Positions 1-10,379 of a stretch of 64,000 bases of DNA are shown here, one piece after another (the first letter of the stretch is position 1; each line of letters begins with the position of its first letter). Source of the DNA: Vibrio tarriae. GTDB taxonomy: Bacteria > Pseudomonadota > Gammaproteobacteria > Enterobacterales > Vibrionaceae. Under the pieces are notes generated by a model. That model saw only the letters and a list, made by a program, of their open reading frames with translations. It did not search any database and was not told where the DNA came from. Position numbers and translations under genes: made by a program. The DNA lies in NCBI RefSeq assembly GCF_002216685.1, contig NZ_CP022353.1, forward strand, positions 868,001 to 932,000, written 5' to 3'.

Positions 1-372
1 TTTTACCCGCACTTTTTGTCCAATCTGCAGTGGTGATTTGGCCAAATAGGTCAGTTGACTGGCACCAAAACGAGTGGTCGCACTGCGTGATTGAGGATCA
101 TCTTGCTGCGACAGCATAAAAGTCAGCAGTAGATTGAGTTTGGCATTTTGCGCTTCAAGCAGTTGCAATACGCTTTTAAAGTCGCTGTTTTTCAGCTCCA
201 TACGTGCGCTATCACTGAGTTGTTCCAACTGGCTAAATTCGCTGGCGACCACAAATGGCGCGGGTATCTCCGCTTCAAAAATATCATGAGAAGGTAGGGT
301 GAAATGCTCCGCCAACGGCTCCACATTGATGGTTAGCGCGTGGTGAACAGTAAAGAATTCTTGGTCATTCAT
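1..372 (-). CDS. plzB: PilZ-type c-di-GMP protein, N-terminal part (cut by window edge)
   Basis: About 124 codons of a minus-strand gene are visible, starting at ATG 372 (MNDQEFFTVHHALTI) with an AAGGA ribosome site 6-7 bases upstream; the rest lies left of the window. The visible part is soluble, has no signal peptide, and ends in a beta-rich stretch (SPLQIGQKVRVK) of the kind found in the N-terminal domain of YcgR/PilZ proteins. The PilZ domain itself, with its RxxxR c-di-GMP motif, would lie beyond the edge and cannot be checked. The name rests mainly on position: from memory, plzB is divergent from lolC in V. cholerae. It is transcribed away from lolC across a 175-base gap. Confidence 0.55.
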   Translation of the reverse strand, partial: MNDQEFFTVHHALTINVEPLAEHFTLPSHDIFEAEIPAPFVVASEFSQLEQLSDSARMELKNSDFKSVLQLLEAQNAKLNLLLTFMLSQQDDPQSRSATTRFGASQLTYLAKSPLQIGQKVRVK

Positions 373-547
373 AGAGGGTTCCTTCTCACATCTGTGTTGA
401 TTATCGTCATAAGCAGTAACTAATCAAGGTATGTCCTTGTTATGGGTGTGAAATAAACGTTCTCTTACACAGATTTGATAAAGAAAAACTACAACCGCGC
501 AGGGATTCTCGCTACATTAACGCCATTCTCTTCCTATGGTTGGATTT

Positions 548-1757
548 ATGTTTCATCCGATTTCGGCTTTTATTGGTTTGCGCTATTTGCGCGGCCGCTC
601 AGGGGATCGTTTTAGCCGCTTTGTCTCTTATATGTCGACGGCGGGGATCACGATCGGTGTGATGTCGCTAGTTACTGTTTTATCGGTGATGAACGGTTTT
701 GAGGCGCAGCTTAAGTCACGCATTCTTGGGGTGTTACCTCAAGCGGTCGTTACTGAATACGCAGGCAAAACCACCCTCAGCGCAACGCCCCCAGATTTTG
801 TCAAGGAATTATCGACTCAGCGCCCACCAGAGCCTTTAGTGCGCAGTGAAGCGGTGGTGCAAAGTGCCTCGCAACTGGCTGCGGGTTTGTTGATTGGTAT
901 CGAGCCACAACAAAATGATCCGATTGAGCAACACCTGATTGCAGGTCGGGTAACGGCTTTGCAAGCGGGCGAGTATCAACTCTTCCTTGGGCATCTTCTT
1001 GCGCGCAGTTTGAATGTCACCGTGGGTGATAAAGTGCGTTTGATGGTGACAGAAGCGAGCCAATTTACGCCTTTGGGCCGTTTGCCCAGTCAGCGAAACT
1101 TTACGGTAGCGGGAATTTTTAATACGGGTTCGGATGTGGATGGGCAACTCATGGTGACTCATCTGCGCGATGCGGCCAAGCTATTGCGCTATGATGCGCA
1201 GACCATTTCAGGTTGGCGGCTATTTTTTTGATGACCCATTTGTGGTCAGTCAGCTTGCCGAACAGCCATTGCCGCAAGATTGGCAATGGAGCGACTGGCG
1301 TGAGCAGCGCGGTGAACTGTTTCAAGCGGTACGTATGGAAAAGAACATGATGGGGCTGATGCTCGGACTTATCGTTGGGGTGGCTGCGTTTAATATTATT
1401 TCTGCGCTGATCATGGTGGTGATGGAGAAGCAGGCCGAGGTGGCGATTTTAAAAACCCAAGGCATGCAGTCACAACATGTGCTGGCGATTTTCATGGTAC
1501 AAGGCGCCAGCAGTGGTGTGATTGGTGCGCTGGTTGGTGGTTTACTTGGTGTGCTGTTGGCGGCCAATTTAAATGGCCTGATGGAAGCCTTAGGTGTTGC
1601 CCTTTTTCCGGTGGGTGGCAGTTTGCCAGTGGCGATTGATCCGCTGCAGATTGTCCTCGTTATTGTTCTTGCGATTGTATTAAGTCTGTTGGCAACGCTG
1701 TTTCCAGCCTATCGCGCATCTTCTGTTCAACCCGCTGAGGCGTTACGTTATGAATAA
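548..1757 (+). pseudogene. lolC: LolC lipoprotein-export permease, split by a +1 frameshift
   Basis: LolC is the inner-membrane subunit that, with LolD and LolE, extracts outer-membrane lipoproteins and hands them to LolA. Two overlapping frames (to 1231 and from about 1170) together encode one normal LolC of 402 residues. The break is in a run of seven T at 1223-1229: as written the frame gives GWRLFF then stop, and with six T it reads on as GWRLFFDDPFVV, the conserved LolC sequence. The N-terminal membrane segment, periplasmic domain, and C-terminal membrane block ending PAEALRYE are otherwise intact. I chose ATG 548 (MFHPISAFIGLRY) over 536 by similarity to E. coli LolC. The end overlaps lolD by 8 bases. 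Since lolC is essential in relatives, a base-calling error is likely. Confidence 0.85.
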
Positions 1758-2436
1758 CCTTTTACGTTGTCATCAGGTTTGCAAAACCTATCAAGAAGGG
1801 GAGTTGCAAACTCAGGTTCTTAAAGGGGTGAGTTTTGAGCTTAAACGCGGTGAGTTGGTCTCAATCATCGGCTCTTCTGGCTCAGGCAAAAGTACCTTAC
1901 TGCATATTTTGGGGGCACTGGATGATGCCAGTGAAGGGCAAGTGGAGTTTCTTGGCCAGTCTTTGCATCAGTTAAGTTCGAATAAGCAAGCGAAGATCCG
2001 CAATCAGCACTTGGGATTTGTTTATCAGTTTCACCATTTGCTGGCGGATTTTTCTGCTTTAGAAAATGTGGCGATGCCGCTCTTAATCGGTGGCATGAAT
2101 GTGGCCAAAGCCAAAGCGAAGGCGCAGAGCCTGCTTGAGCGAGTGGGCTTAGGCCATCGCGTGGCGCATCGTCCATCGGAATTATCTGGTGGCGAAAGAC
2201 AACGCGTCGCCATTGCTCGCGCGTTAGTCAATAAACCGGATTTGGTGCTGGCCGATGAACCGACGGGCAATCTGGACCATAAAACGGCGCTGTCGATTTA
2301 CGATTTGATGCGTGAGTTGAACCGCGAATCCGGTACCGCCTTTTTAGTGGTCACTCACGATGGTGAGTTGGCGGCGAAAATGGATCGTCACATGCACATG
2401 AAAGATGGGCTGCTAACCGATATCACGGGGGCTTAA
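1750..2436 (+). CDS. lolD: LolD, ATPase of the lipoprotein-releasing LolCDE complex
   Basis: A 228-residue ABC ATPase that powers transfer of lipoproteins from the inner membrane to LolA. It carries Walker A ([10 protein letters not shown]), the signature [14 protein letters not shown], Walker B with DEPTGNLD and the H-loop VVTHD. The motif [20 protein letters not shown] is characteristic of the LolD/MacB type. The start overlaps the end of lolC and the stop is immediately followed by the lolE GTG, so the three genes are translationally coupled. Length is normal. Confidence 0.95.
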   Translation: MNNLLRCHQVCKTYQEGELQTQVLKGVSFELKRGELVSIIGSSGSGKSTLLHILGALDDASEGQVEFLGQSLHQLSSNKQAKIRNQHLGFVYQFHHLLADFSALENVAMPLLIGGMNVAKAKAKAQSLLERVGLGHRVAHRPSELSGGERQRVAIARALVNKPDLVLADEPTGNLDHKTALSIYDLMRELNRESGTAFLVVTHDGELAAKMDRHMHMKDGLLTDITGA

Positions 2437-3681
2437 GTGTTTTCCTCTCTCGCTCTGTTTATTGGCGGGCGCTTTAGTCGCGCTAAACAACGCAACAAAA
2501 TGGTGTCGTTTATTTCGCTGTCGTCCACGATTGGGATTGCGGTTGGGGTGGCGGTGATCATCATCGGCCTTTCGGCGATGAATGGTTTTGAGCGTGAATT
2601 GCAAACCCGTGTTCTGTCCGTTATCCCACATGGGGAATTTGAGGGCGTGCGCGGACCTGTCGAACGCTGGCCTGATTTAATGGCGCAAGCTGCGCGTCAT
2701 CCACAAATTGTTGCGGCAGCGCCGTATGTGAAGATCACAGCACTTGCCGAAAGTGGCACTCAGCTTAAAGCGATTGAAGTGCGCGGTGTGGATCCGCAGC
2801 GTGAGCAAGCCGTATCTCGCTTGTCGCAGTTTATTACCGCGCAGGCGTGGCAAGAGTTTCGCCCTGGTCAGCAGCAGGTGATTTTAGGCCAAGGCGTTGC
2901 AGAGAAATTAGGCGTGCAAGTCGGTGATTTCATTACCTTGATGATCCCAAGTGCCACCAGTGGTGGCAAGGTACAAGCACCGAAGCGGGTACGGGTGAAA
3001 GTCAGTGGTTTATTGGCACTGAACGGGCAGATTGATCACAGCTTAGCGTTACTGCCGTTAGAAGATGCCCAAGCATACGCGCACTTAGGCAGTGGTGTTA
3101 CTGGTATCTCCGTTAAGGTGGCGGACGTGCTGCAAGCAACGCAGATCGTACGTGATGTGGGCAATCAACTGAGCGAACACGTCTATCTGCACAGTTGGCA
3201 GCAAAAGTACGGCTTTTTGTATCGCGATATTCAGTTGGTGCGCACCATTATGTACTTAGTGATGGTACTGGTGATTGGGGTCGCGAGCTTTAACATCGTC
3301 TCGACTCTGATGATGGCGGTAAAAGATCGCGCAGGCGAAATCGCTATTTTGCGCACTATGGGCGCGACCGATGGCTTGATCAAACGTATTTTCGTCTGGC
3401 AAGGGGTATTTTCTGGGGTTCTGGGTAGCGTGGTCGGCAGTGTATTGGGTGTGGTTGTCGCCTTTAATTTAACGCCTTTGATCAAAGGGTTAGAACATCT
3501 GATTGGCCATCAGTTTTTATCCGGTGATATCTATTTCGTTGATTTTCTTCCTTCACAGGTTGAGTGGGCAGATGTAGTGCTGGTTTCGGGGACGGCGATT
3601 GTGCTCAGTTTGCTGGCGACTTGGTATCCCGCGCGGCGCGCAAGCCGACTCAATCCTGCGCAAGTGTTGAGTAGTAAATAA
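2437..3681 (+). CDS. lolE: LolE, second permease of the lipoprotein-releasing complex
   Basis: A 414-residue inner-membrane protein, partner of LolC in the LolCDE exporter. It has an N-terminal membrane segment (around residues 22-48, with AMNGFERELQ just after), a periplasmic domain of about 200 residues, and three C-terminal membrane segments starting near residue 270. The FtsX-type core includes AGEIAILRTMGA. Translation starts at GTG 2437, directly after the lolD stop TAA at 2434-2436. A terminator follows, closing the lolCDE operon. Confidence 0.95.
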   Translation: MFSSLALFIGGRFSRAKQRNKMVSFISLSSTIGIAVGVAVIIIGLSAMNGFERELQTRVLSVIPHGEFEGVRGPVERWPDLMAQAARHPQIVAAAPYVKITALAESGTQLKAIEVRGVDPQREQAVSRLSQFITAQAWQEFRPGQQQVILGQGVAEKLGVQVGDFITLMIPSATSGGKVQAPKRVRVKVSGLLALNGQIDHSLALLPLEDAQAYAHLGSGVTGISVKVADVLQATQIVRDVGNQLSEHVYLHSWQQKYGFLYRDIQLVRTIMYLVMVLVIGVASFNIVSTLMMAVKDRAGEIAILRTMGATDGLIKRIFVWQGVFSGVLGSVVGSVLGVVVAFNLTPLIKGLEHLIGHQFLSGDIYFVDFLPSQVEWADVVLVSGTAIVLSLLATWYPARRASRLNPAQVLSSK

Positions 3682-3689
3682 CATCAAAC

Positions 3690-3716
3690 AAAAAAGGACC
3701 CTCGGGTCCTTTTTTC
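3690..3716. terminator. Bidirectional rho-independent terminator after lolE
   Basis: A-run, stem AAGGACC, short loop centred on CTCG, stem GGTCCTT, then a T-run. It is flanked by A and T tracts, so it could stop lolCDE from the left and the DUF2062 gene from the right, although that gene ends 80 bases away. Confidence 0.85.
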
Positions 3717-3795
3717 ATTCTGAGTAAACAGGGTTTGCATTGTTTAAGCTGCGCTTGTTCGCAACTCTCTTGCAATCGTGAGTGCACAAGATGCG

Positions 3796-4326
3796 TTAAG
3801 GCAGATTCTCCGGCATTTTACTGGTGCGACGTTTTTGCCAACTGCGTACAACGGAGTAACGCCACAAACCGCGAATCCCAAAGTAACCAATTAACGATGC
3901 CAACACCGCGCAAACTGCGCAGCCGAGTAAGAACGGTGGTCCAATGGTGCTCATTTGATTGAGTAAAAATTCCCAAGTCAGCTCAAAATGGAAGGATTGA
4001 GCGGGAGTTCCCATCAACCATGCGCCGAGCTTGTATGTGAAATAGAAGATAACCGGCATAGTGATTGGGTTGGTGATCCACACCAAGGCGATGGAAAGCG
4101 GTAGGTTGACCCCCAGTACTATGGCTAGGCCTGCGGCCATGATCATTTGGCTTGGCAGCGGCACAAAGGCCATAAACAGACCCACCGCAAACGCGCCAGC
4201 GGCAGAGCGGCGGTTTAAGCACCAAAGGTTTGGGTTATACAGCACATTACCAAACACGCGCAGCGCTTTTTGGCGTTTGATCACATCGTGGTCAGGCATA
4301 AACCGTTTAATGAATTTTCTTGGCAT
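3796..4326 (-). CDS. DUF2062 membrane protein
   Basis: A 176-residue inner-membrane protein of the DUF2062 (COG3216) family, whose function is not established. Features: a basic N terminus (MPRKFIKRFMP), the family core FAVGLFMAFVPLPSQM, a second hydrophobic hairpin with VWITNPITMPVIFYFTYK, a third membrane segment near residues 130-155, and a basic tail. It is divergent from comEC with almost no gap, so their promoters must overlap the other gene's 5' end. Confidence 0.85.
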   Translation of the reverse strand: MPRKFIKRFMPDHDVIKRQKALRVFGNVLYNPNLWCLNRRSAAGAFAVGLFMAFVPLPSQMIMAAGLAIVLGVNLPLSIALVWITNPITMPVIFYFTYKLGAWLMGTPAQSFHFELTWEFLLNQMSTIGPPFLLGCAVCAVLASLIGYFGIRGLWRYSVVRSWQKRRTSKMPENLP

Positions 4327-4334
4327 ACGGGATT

Positions 4335-6578
4335 ATGGCTCTCTTGTCGAATTACTGGTCGCTCATTTCTTTTTCGATCACCGTGCTGTCTGCCCCTTAT
4401 TGGCCTTGGATGCCGAGCTGGGGTTGGGCTTGGTTGTGCCTTATTGTTATGGGTTTACTCGGTTATTACCGGGCTGGCCGTCAATTCCTTGGCTTCGTGG
4501 TTGCCATACTAACCATCGTGTTACAGGGCAACCTTATACGAGATCAATCCAATGTGCTCTATCAAGTAGGGCCGGATATTATCATAAAAGGCCGTGTTGA
4601 CAGCTTTTTTACGCAAACTCGTTACGCTTATGAGGGTTTTGTCCTCATTCATGAGGTGAATGGACAAACCTTAAACAGATTGATGCGTCCTCGTATACGT
4701 TTAAGTGCACCTTTACTGTTACAACCTAATGATCAGATCTCGTTTTCGGTTACCCTTAAACCGATAGTGGGTCGTCTCAATCAAACCGGTTTTGACCTTG
4801 AAGCCCATTACATGGCGCAATCTATCATCGCACGAGCGGTGGTAAAACCTGACACTGCATATCAAATTGTGCAAGAGAGTGACATAAGGTCAAGTTTGTT
4901 CTTTAAGCTTGAACAACTAACACATACCAGCCCATATCAAGGGTTGATTTTGGCCCTGACGTTTGGTGAGCGAAAAGGCATTGATGAGCAAGAGTGGCAA
5001 ACCTTGCGCAATAGCGGCTTAATTCATTTAGTGGCGATTTCGGGGCTGCACATTGGTATCGCTTTTAGCGTGGGTTATTTTCTCGGGCTCGGCATGATGC
5101 GTCTTCATGCTCAGTTATTGTGGTCCCCTTTTGTGTGTGGGGCTTTACTGGCGGTGCTCTACGCTTGGCTTGCCGGATTTACGTTGCCTACTCAGCGTGC
5201 ATTGATCATGTGCTTACTCAATGTGGCGTTGGTCATGTTGGCTTTTCCTCTTTCCGCGCTCAAGCGGATTCTACTCACCTTAGGCGCGGTCTTGCTTTGG
5301 TCGCCATTCGCCTCACTTTCAAACAGTTTTTGGATGTCGTTTTTGGCGGTTGCGATTGTACTTTACCAATTAGCAAGTCAAAGCCAGCGTCAGGTATGGT
5401 GGAAAGCTCTGCTTTGGGCGCAGGTGTTCCTCGTCTGTTTAATGGCTCCGGTCACTGCCTATTTTTTCGGTGGCTTAAGCGTAACGGCAGTACTGTACAA
5501 TTTGGTGTTTATTCCTTGGTTTTCGTTGGTGATTGTCCCAGCTTTGTTTTTGGGCCTATTACTCATGGTGGTATGGCCCAGTGTAGCCGCCGCTTACTGG
5601 CCTTGGGTGGATTGGACGTTTTTACCGCTCGATTGGGCTTTGCAGTTTGCCGATGTAGGCTGGTGGGTGGTACCCAGCAAAGTACAAGGTGTGGTCGCGG
5701 CGAGTGTGGCCATCCTCTTGCTTTATCGATTTATGAGCCTAAAAGCCTGCAGCTTATTATTGGGTATGATTGGCTTATGGTGGTGCTTTCCCTCCCTAAC
5801 TCCGCTTTGGCGAATGGACGTGCTGGATGTTGGGCATGGCTTGGCCATTATGATTGAGCAAGATGAGCGAGCGATAGTCTACGACACGGGCAGCAGTTGG
5901 CCGGGAGGCAGTTATGTGCAAAGTGTGATTGAGCCTATGCTCCAACAGCGTGGACTGCGTCAAGTCGAAGGGGTGATTTTAAGTCATCTTGATAATGATC
6001 ATGCGGGTGATTGGCAAGGTTTAGCTGAACGCTGGCAACCCGATTGGATTCGCGCCAGCCAACTCGGGACAGAGTTTATGCCTTGCATCCGTGGTGAAAG
6101 CTGGCAGTGGCAATCTCTGCATTTTACGGTGTTATGGCCACCACAAGCGGTTAGCCGAGCGTACAACCAGCATTCGTGTGTGATTCGTATGACTGATCCG
6201 CAGTCTAACCATTCTGTACTGCTATCCGGAGATGTCACAGCCATGGGCGAATGGCTACTCGCCCGCGATGGAGCTCTGCTGCAAAGTGATGTGATGATCG
6301 TGCCGCACCACGGCAGTAAGACTTCATCCACCGCAGAATTCATTGCCAAAGTGAATCCCAAGCTTGCGATTGCTTCTGTGGCGAAAGATAACCGCTGGAA
6401 TTTGCCCAATCCGCAAGTCGTAGCACGTTATCAAGCTCAGCAAGTTGAGTGGTTAGATACCGGACAAGCCGGGCAAATTAGTCTCTTTTTCTATCCAGAT
6501 CAGTTGGATTGGTTTACCCAGCGCAGCCTTGGCTGGGAGCCTTGGTATAGGCAGATGCTGCGTAAAGGAGTAGAATGA
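4335..6578 (+). CDS. comEC: ComEC/Rec2 DNA-uptake channel
   Basis: A 747-residue polytopic protein that carries single-stranded DNA across the inner membrane during natural transformation. It has N-terminal hydrophobic segments with a DUF4131-type soluble part, then the ComEC/Rec2 competence domain (motif GLIHLVAISGLHIGI near residues 225-240, followed by many membrane segments), and a C-terminal metallo-beta-lactamase-like domain with SHLDNDHAGD and VPHHGSKTSS. Length is typical of gammaproteobacterial ComEC. I chose ATG 4335; a TTG at 4320 in the same frame would overlap the DUF2062 start. It is 30 bases upstream of msbA, an arrangement shared with E. coli ycaI-msbA-lpxK. Confidence 0.93.
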   Translation: MALLSNYWSLISFSITVLSAPYWPWMPSWGWAWLCLIVMGLLGYYRAGRQFLGFVVAILTIVLQGNLIRDQSNVLYQVGPDIIIKGRVDSFFTQTRYAYEGFVLIHEVNGQTLNRLMRPRIRLSAPLLLQPNDQISFSVTLKPIVGRLNQTGFDLEAHYMAQSIIARAVVKPDTAYQIVQESDIRSSLFFKLEQLTHTSPYQGLILALTFGERKGIDEQEWQTLRNSGLIHLVAISGLHIGIAFSVGYFLGLGMMRLHAQLLWSPFVCGALLAVLYAWLAGFTLPTQRALIMCLLNVALVMLAFPLSALKRILLTLGAVLLWSPFASLSNSFWMSFLAVAIVLYQLASQSQRQVWWKALLWAQVFLVCLMAPVTAYFFGGLSVTAVLYNLVFIPWFSLVIVPALFLGLLLMVVWPSVAAAYWPWVDWTFLPLDWALQFADVGWWVVPSKVQGVVAASVAILLLYRFMSLKACSLLLGMIGLWWCFPSLTPLWRMDVLDVGHGLAIMIEQDERAIVYDTGSSWPGGSYVQSVIEPMLQQRGLRQVEGVILSHLDNDHAGDWQGLAERWQPDWIRASQLGTEFMPCIRGESWQWQSLHFTVLWPPQAVSRAYNQHSCVIRMTDPQSNHSVLLSGDVTAMGEWLLARDGALLQSDVMIVPHHGSKTSSTAEFIAKVNPKLAIASVAKDNRWNLPNPQVVARYQAQQVEWLDTGQAGQISLFFYPDQLDWFTQRSLGWEPWYRQMLRKGVE

Positions 6579-6608
6579 ACGCAATTTTATAATCAGAAAA
6601 GCCTCTTT

Positions 6609-8357
6609 ATGTCACTTCACTCTGACGAAACGACTTGGCAGACCTTTAAGCGTCTGTGGACTTATATCCGCTTATACAAAGCGGGCCTTGCGGTTGCGGT
6701 TGTCGCACTTATTATTAACGCCGTTGCTGATACTTATATGATTTCTTTATTAAAACCTTTGTTGGATGAAGGTTTTGGTAATGCAGAATCCAACTTCCTG
6801 CGCATTCTGCCATTTATGATTTTAGGCTTAATGTTTCTGCGTGGTTTAAGTGGATTTGCCTCTTCTTACTGTTTGAGCTGGGTGTCCGGCAACGTAGTGA
6901 TGCAAATGCGTCGCCGCTTATTTAACCATTTTATGCACATGCCAGTGCGCTTTTTCGACCAAGAGTCGACAGGCGGTTTGCTATCGCGCATCACATACGA
7001 CTCAGAGCAAGTGGCTGGCGCGACCAGCCGTGCGTTAGTCAGTATTGTACGTGAAGGGGCGAGCATTATTGGCTTGCTCACCTTGATGTTTTGGAATAGC
7101 TGGCAACTCTCTTTGGTACTGATTGTAGTCGCACCAGTGGTGGCCTTTGCGATTAGCTTTGTTTCTAAGCGTTTTCGCAAGATTTCGCGCAACATGCAAA
7201 CGGCTATGGGGCATGTGACTTCATCGGCAGAGCAGATGCTCAAGGGCCATAAAGTGGTACTGAGCTACGGTGGTCAAAAAGTCGAGCGCAAACGTTTCGA
7301 TCATGTCAGTAACAGCATGCGCCAGCAAACCATGAAACTGGTATCGGCACAATCGATTGCTGACCCTGTGATTCAAATGATTGCCTCACTTGCCCTGTTT
7401 GCGGTGCTATTTTTAGCAAGTGTCGATTCGATTCGCGCTGAGTTGACTCCGGGGACATTCACAGTGGTGTTCTCGGCCATGTTTGGCCTCATGCGCCCAC
7501 TCAAAGCTTTGACCAGCGTAACATCGGAATTTCAGCGTGGTATGGCGGCTTGCCAAACCTTGTTTGGTTTGATGGATCTCGAAACCGAGCGTGATAATGG
7601 CAAATATGAAGCGGATCGCGTCAAAGGTGAAGTGGAAGTGAAAGACGTAACTTTCACCTACCAAGGCAAAGAAAAACCTGCGTTATCCCATGTTTCGTTC
7701 TCGATTCCGCAAGGGAAAACGGTCGCTCTAGTTGGCCGTTCTGGCTCAGGTAAATCGACCATCGCTAATCTGTTTACTCGTTTCTATGATGTCGACAGTG
7801 GATCGATCTGTCTTGATGGGCACGATGTGCGTGATTACAAGCTGACCAATTTGCGTCGTCACTTTGCCTTGGTTTCGCAAAACGTACATCTGTTTAACGA
7901 CACCATCGCCAATAACATCGCTTACGCTGCCGAAGGTGAATACACCCGCGAGCAGATTGAGCAAGCCGCACGTCAAGCCCATGCGATGGAGTTTATTGAA
8001 AACATGCCGCAAGGTTTGGATACCGTGATCGGTGAGAATGGCACCAGTTTATCTGGCGGTCAGCGTCAGCGAGTGGCGATTGCTCGCGCATTGCTGCGCG
8101 ATGCGCCTGTGCTGATCCTTGATGAAGCGACCTCAGCACTGGATACTGAATCGGAGCGTGCCATTCAAGCGGCGTTAGATGAGCTGCAGAAAAATAAAAC
8201 CGTGCTGGTGATTGCGCACCGTTTATCTACCATCGAACAAGCAGATGAAATCCTTGTGGTCGATGAAGGTGAAATCATTGAGCGTGGTCGCCATGCTGAT
8301 CTGTTGGCGCAAGATGGCGCATACGCTCAGCTTCATCGCATCCAGTTTGGTGAATAG
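6609..8357 (+). CDS. msbA: MsbA lipid A/lipopolysaccharide flippase
   Basis: A 582-residue half-transporter ABC exporter that flips lipid A-core across the inner membrane. The N-terminal half holds six membrane helices. The C-terminal ATPase has Walker A ([10 protein letters not shown]), signature [14 protein letters not shown], Walker [12 protein letters not shown] and the H-loop IAHRLST. Length matches E. coli MsbA (582). The stop TAG overlaps the lpxK start by one base, so the two are co-translated. Confidence 0.97.
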   Translation: MSLHSDETTWQTFKRLWTYIRLYKAGLAVAVVALIINAVADTYMISLLKPLLDEGFGNAESNFLRILPFMILGLMFLRGLSGFASSYCLSWVSGNVVMQMRRRLFNHFMHMPVRFFDQESTGGLLSRITYDSEQVAGATSRALVSIVREGASIIGLLTLMFWNSWQLSLVLIVVAPVVAFAISFVSKRFRKISRNMQTAMGHVTSSAEQMLKGHKVVLSYGGQKVERKRFDHVSNSMRQQTMKLVSAQSIADPVIQMIASLALFAVLFLASVDSIRAELTPGTFTVVFSAMFGLMRPLKALTSVTSEFQRGMAACQTLFGLMDLETERDNGKYEADRVKGEVEVKDVTFTYQGKEKPALSHVSFSIPQGKTVALVGRSGSGKSTIANLFTRFYDVDSGSICLDGHDVRDYKLTNLRRHFALVSQNVHLFNDTIANNIAYAAEGEYTREQIEQAARQAHAMEFIENMPQGLDTVIGENGTSLSGGQRQRVAIARALLRDAPVLILDEATSALDTESERAIQAALDELQKNKTVLVIAHRLSTIEQADEILVVDEGEIIERGRHADLLAQDGAYAQLHRIQFGE

Positions 8358-9367
8358 TGGTGATAGAAAAGATCTGGTTTCACCGCCATCCATTAGGTTA
8401 TCTGTTATGGCCACTGTTGTGGCCATTCAGCGTACTGTTTGGGGTCATCAGCCGCTCACGGCGTAAAGCATATCAAACGGGCGACAAACCCTCTTACCGT
8501 GCACCCTTACCCGTGGTCGTGGTGGGTAACATTACAGCCGGTGGTAATGGCAAAACCCCAGTTGTGGTTTGGTTGGTGGAAACGCTGCAAAACCTTGGCT
8601 ATCGGCCGGGGGTCGTTTCACGTGGTTATGGCGCTAAAGCGCCCAGCTATCCGCTCGTGGTTAATGAGCAAACGCCAGCTCAGCATTGCGGTGATGAGCC
8701 GAAACTCATTTTTCAGCGTACCAAAGCGCCTGTAGCGGTAGACCCTGTACGCAGCCAAGCGGTAAAAGCGCTGCTTGAACACGGGGTCAATGTCATCGTT
8801 ACGGATGATGGTTTGCAGCACTATGCGCTGCAGCGCGATATTGAAATTGCAGTAGTGGATGGCGTTCGCCGTTTCGGTAACCAGCAATTGATCCCTTTAG
8901 GTCCTCTGCGTGAACCTGTCAGCCGACTCGATGAAGTCGATTTCATTATCACTAATGGTGGCGTGGCAAAGGCCAATGAAATCGCAATGCGTCTGCAACC
9001 GACGGATGCGGTGAATCTTAAGACGGGTGAACCCTGTGCAGTGAGTAAGCTAACTCGCTTGTGCGCCATGGCAGGGATTGGCCATCCTTCCCGATTTTTT
9101 AATACTTTGCGTGAACTCAATGCCGATTTAGTTCATTGCCAAGGTTTTGCCGATCATCAAGCCTTTGATGCTGCTCAGTTAAATCAACTGGCGCAGCAAG
9201 GCGATCATCTGATCATGACAGAAAAAGATGCCGTAAAATGCGCTGAGTTTGCCCAGCCAAATTGGTGGTATCTGCCCGTTTCGGCTCAGTTTGCTCCAGA
9301 AGCGGAGCAGCGTATTGTGGACAAAATTAAAGAGGTAATGGAACCGTATGGATCACCGTCTGCTTGA
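8357..9367 (+). CDS. lpxK: LpxK tetraacyldisaccharide 4'-kinase
   Basis: A 336-residue membrane-associated kinase that phosphorylates the 4' position of the lipid A precursor (sixth step of the Raetz pathway). It has an N-terminal hydrophobic helix ([17 protein letters not shown]), a P-loop ([12 protein letters not shown]) and the family motif [13 protein letters not shown]. It starts with GTG at 8357 overlapping the msbA stop; a second GTG at 8360 is an alternative. Its last 20 bases overlap the next small gene. Confidence 0.96.
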
Positions 9368-9527
9368 AATCGTCGCTTGCCCAGTGTGTAAAGGTAAGCT
9401 GACTTACGATAAAGATCGCCAAGAGCTGATTTGTAAGCTGGATCGTCTGGCTTATCCCATCAAAGAAGGCATTCCTGTGCTTTTAGAGCCGGAAGCTCGC
9501 AGCATGAGCATGGATGAGGGACGCTAA
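9348..9527 (+). CDS. Trm112-like UPF0434 protein (YcaR family)
   Basis: A 59-residue protein, [20 protein letters not shown] onward, with a CPVC pair, a third Cys (LIC) about 18 residues later, and the family motif [11 protein letters not shown]. It belongs to the Trm112/UPF0434 family of small zinc-ribbon-like proteins. In enterics this gene (ycaR) lies in the same place between lpxK and kdsB. It overlaps the end of lpxK by 20 bases and its stop overlaps the kdsB ATG by one. The precise role is unknown. Confidence 0.92.
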
Positions 9528-10285
9528 TGTCATTTACTGTCGTGATCCCTGCGCGTTACCAATCCACGCGCTTACCGGGTAAGCCTCTCGCTGACATTGG
9601 CGGCAAGCCAATGATTCAGTGGGTATATGAGCAAGCCATGCAAGCGGGAGCCGACCGCGTGATCATTGCAACCGACGATGAGCGTGTTGAACAAGCGGTT
9701 CAAGCTTTCAGTGGTGTGGTGTGTATGACTTCGCCGAATCATCAATCTGGCACAGAACGTCTGGCGGAAGTGGTGGCGAAAATGGCGATTCCCGCCGCTC
9801 ACATTGTGGTGAATGTGCAGGGTGATGAACCTTTGATCCCACCAGCGATTATCCGCCAAGTCGCGGATAACTTAGCGGCATGCAGCGCGCCGATGGCAAC
9901 GTTGGCGGTGGAAATTGAAGATGAAGCGGAAGTGTTCAACCCGAATGCGGTGAAAGTGATCACCGATAAAAACGGTTATGCGCTGTACTTCAGTCGTGCC
10001 ACGATTCCTTGGGATCGTGATAACTTCGCTAAAGCGGATAAAGCTATCGTTCAGCCTTTGCTACGCCATATCGGCATCTATGCCTACCGCGCAGGCTTTA
10101 TCAATACCTATCTGGATTGGCAGCCAAGCCAGCTTGAAAAGATTGAATGTTTAGAGCAACTTCGTGTGTTGTGGCATGGTGAGAAAATCCATGTTGCGGT
10201 TGCGTTAGAAGCACCGCCAGCAGGGGTGGACACGCCGGAAGATTTAGAAGTGGTGCGACGCATCGTGGCTGAGCGTGCGCAGTAG
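9527..10285 (+). CDS. kdsB: KdsB CMP-Kdo synthetase
   Basis: A 252-residue cytidylyltransferase that activates Kdo as CMP-Kdo for lipopolysaccharide inner-core assembly. Signature sequences: the nucleotide-binding N terminus [27 protein letters not shown], and [14 protein letters not shown]. Length is normal. It is the last gene of the comEC-msbA-lpxK-kdsB cluster and is followed by a terminator. Confidence 0.97.
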   Translation: MSFTVVIPARYQSTRLPGKPLADIGGKPMIQWVYEQAMQAGADRVIIATDDERVEQAVQAFSGVVCMTSPNHQSGTERLAEVVAKMAIPAAHIVVNVQGDEPLIPPAIIRQVADNLAACSAPMATLAVEIEDEAEVFNPNAVKVITDKNGYALYFSRATIPWDRDNFAKADKAIVQPLLRHIGIYAYRAGFINTYLDWQPSQLEKIECLEQLRVLWHGEKIHVAVALEAPPAGVDTPEDLEVVRRIVAERAQ

Positions 10286-10312
10286 TTATCAAGTAGAAAA
10301 AAGCAGCTAAGC

Positions 10313-10343
10313 AGAAAAAAGCTCCTTTGCAGGAGCTTTTTTA
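10313..10343 (+). terminator. Terminator after kdsB
   Basis: Stem AAAAGCTCCT, loop TTGC, stem AGGAGCTTTT, then a T-run. The A-run upstream makes it usable from the other side as well, but the convergent spoVR gene ends about 40 bases further right. Confidence 0.88.
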
Positions 10344-10379
10344 TTAAGTGTTAGGGATGTTGTATTGCAGCCCCAGTAC

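Noticed and set aside
3735..3962. 75-codon rightward frame after lolE
   Set aside because: It overlaps the DUF2062 gene antisense and has no family features.
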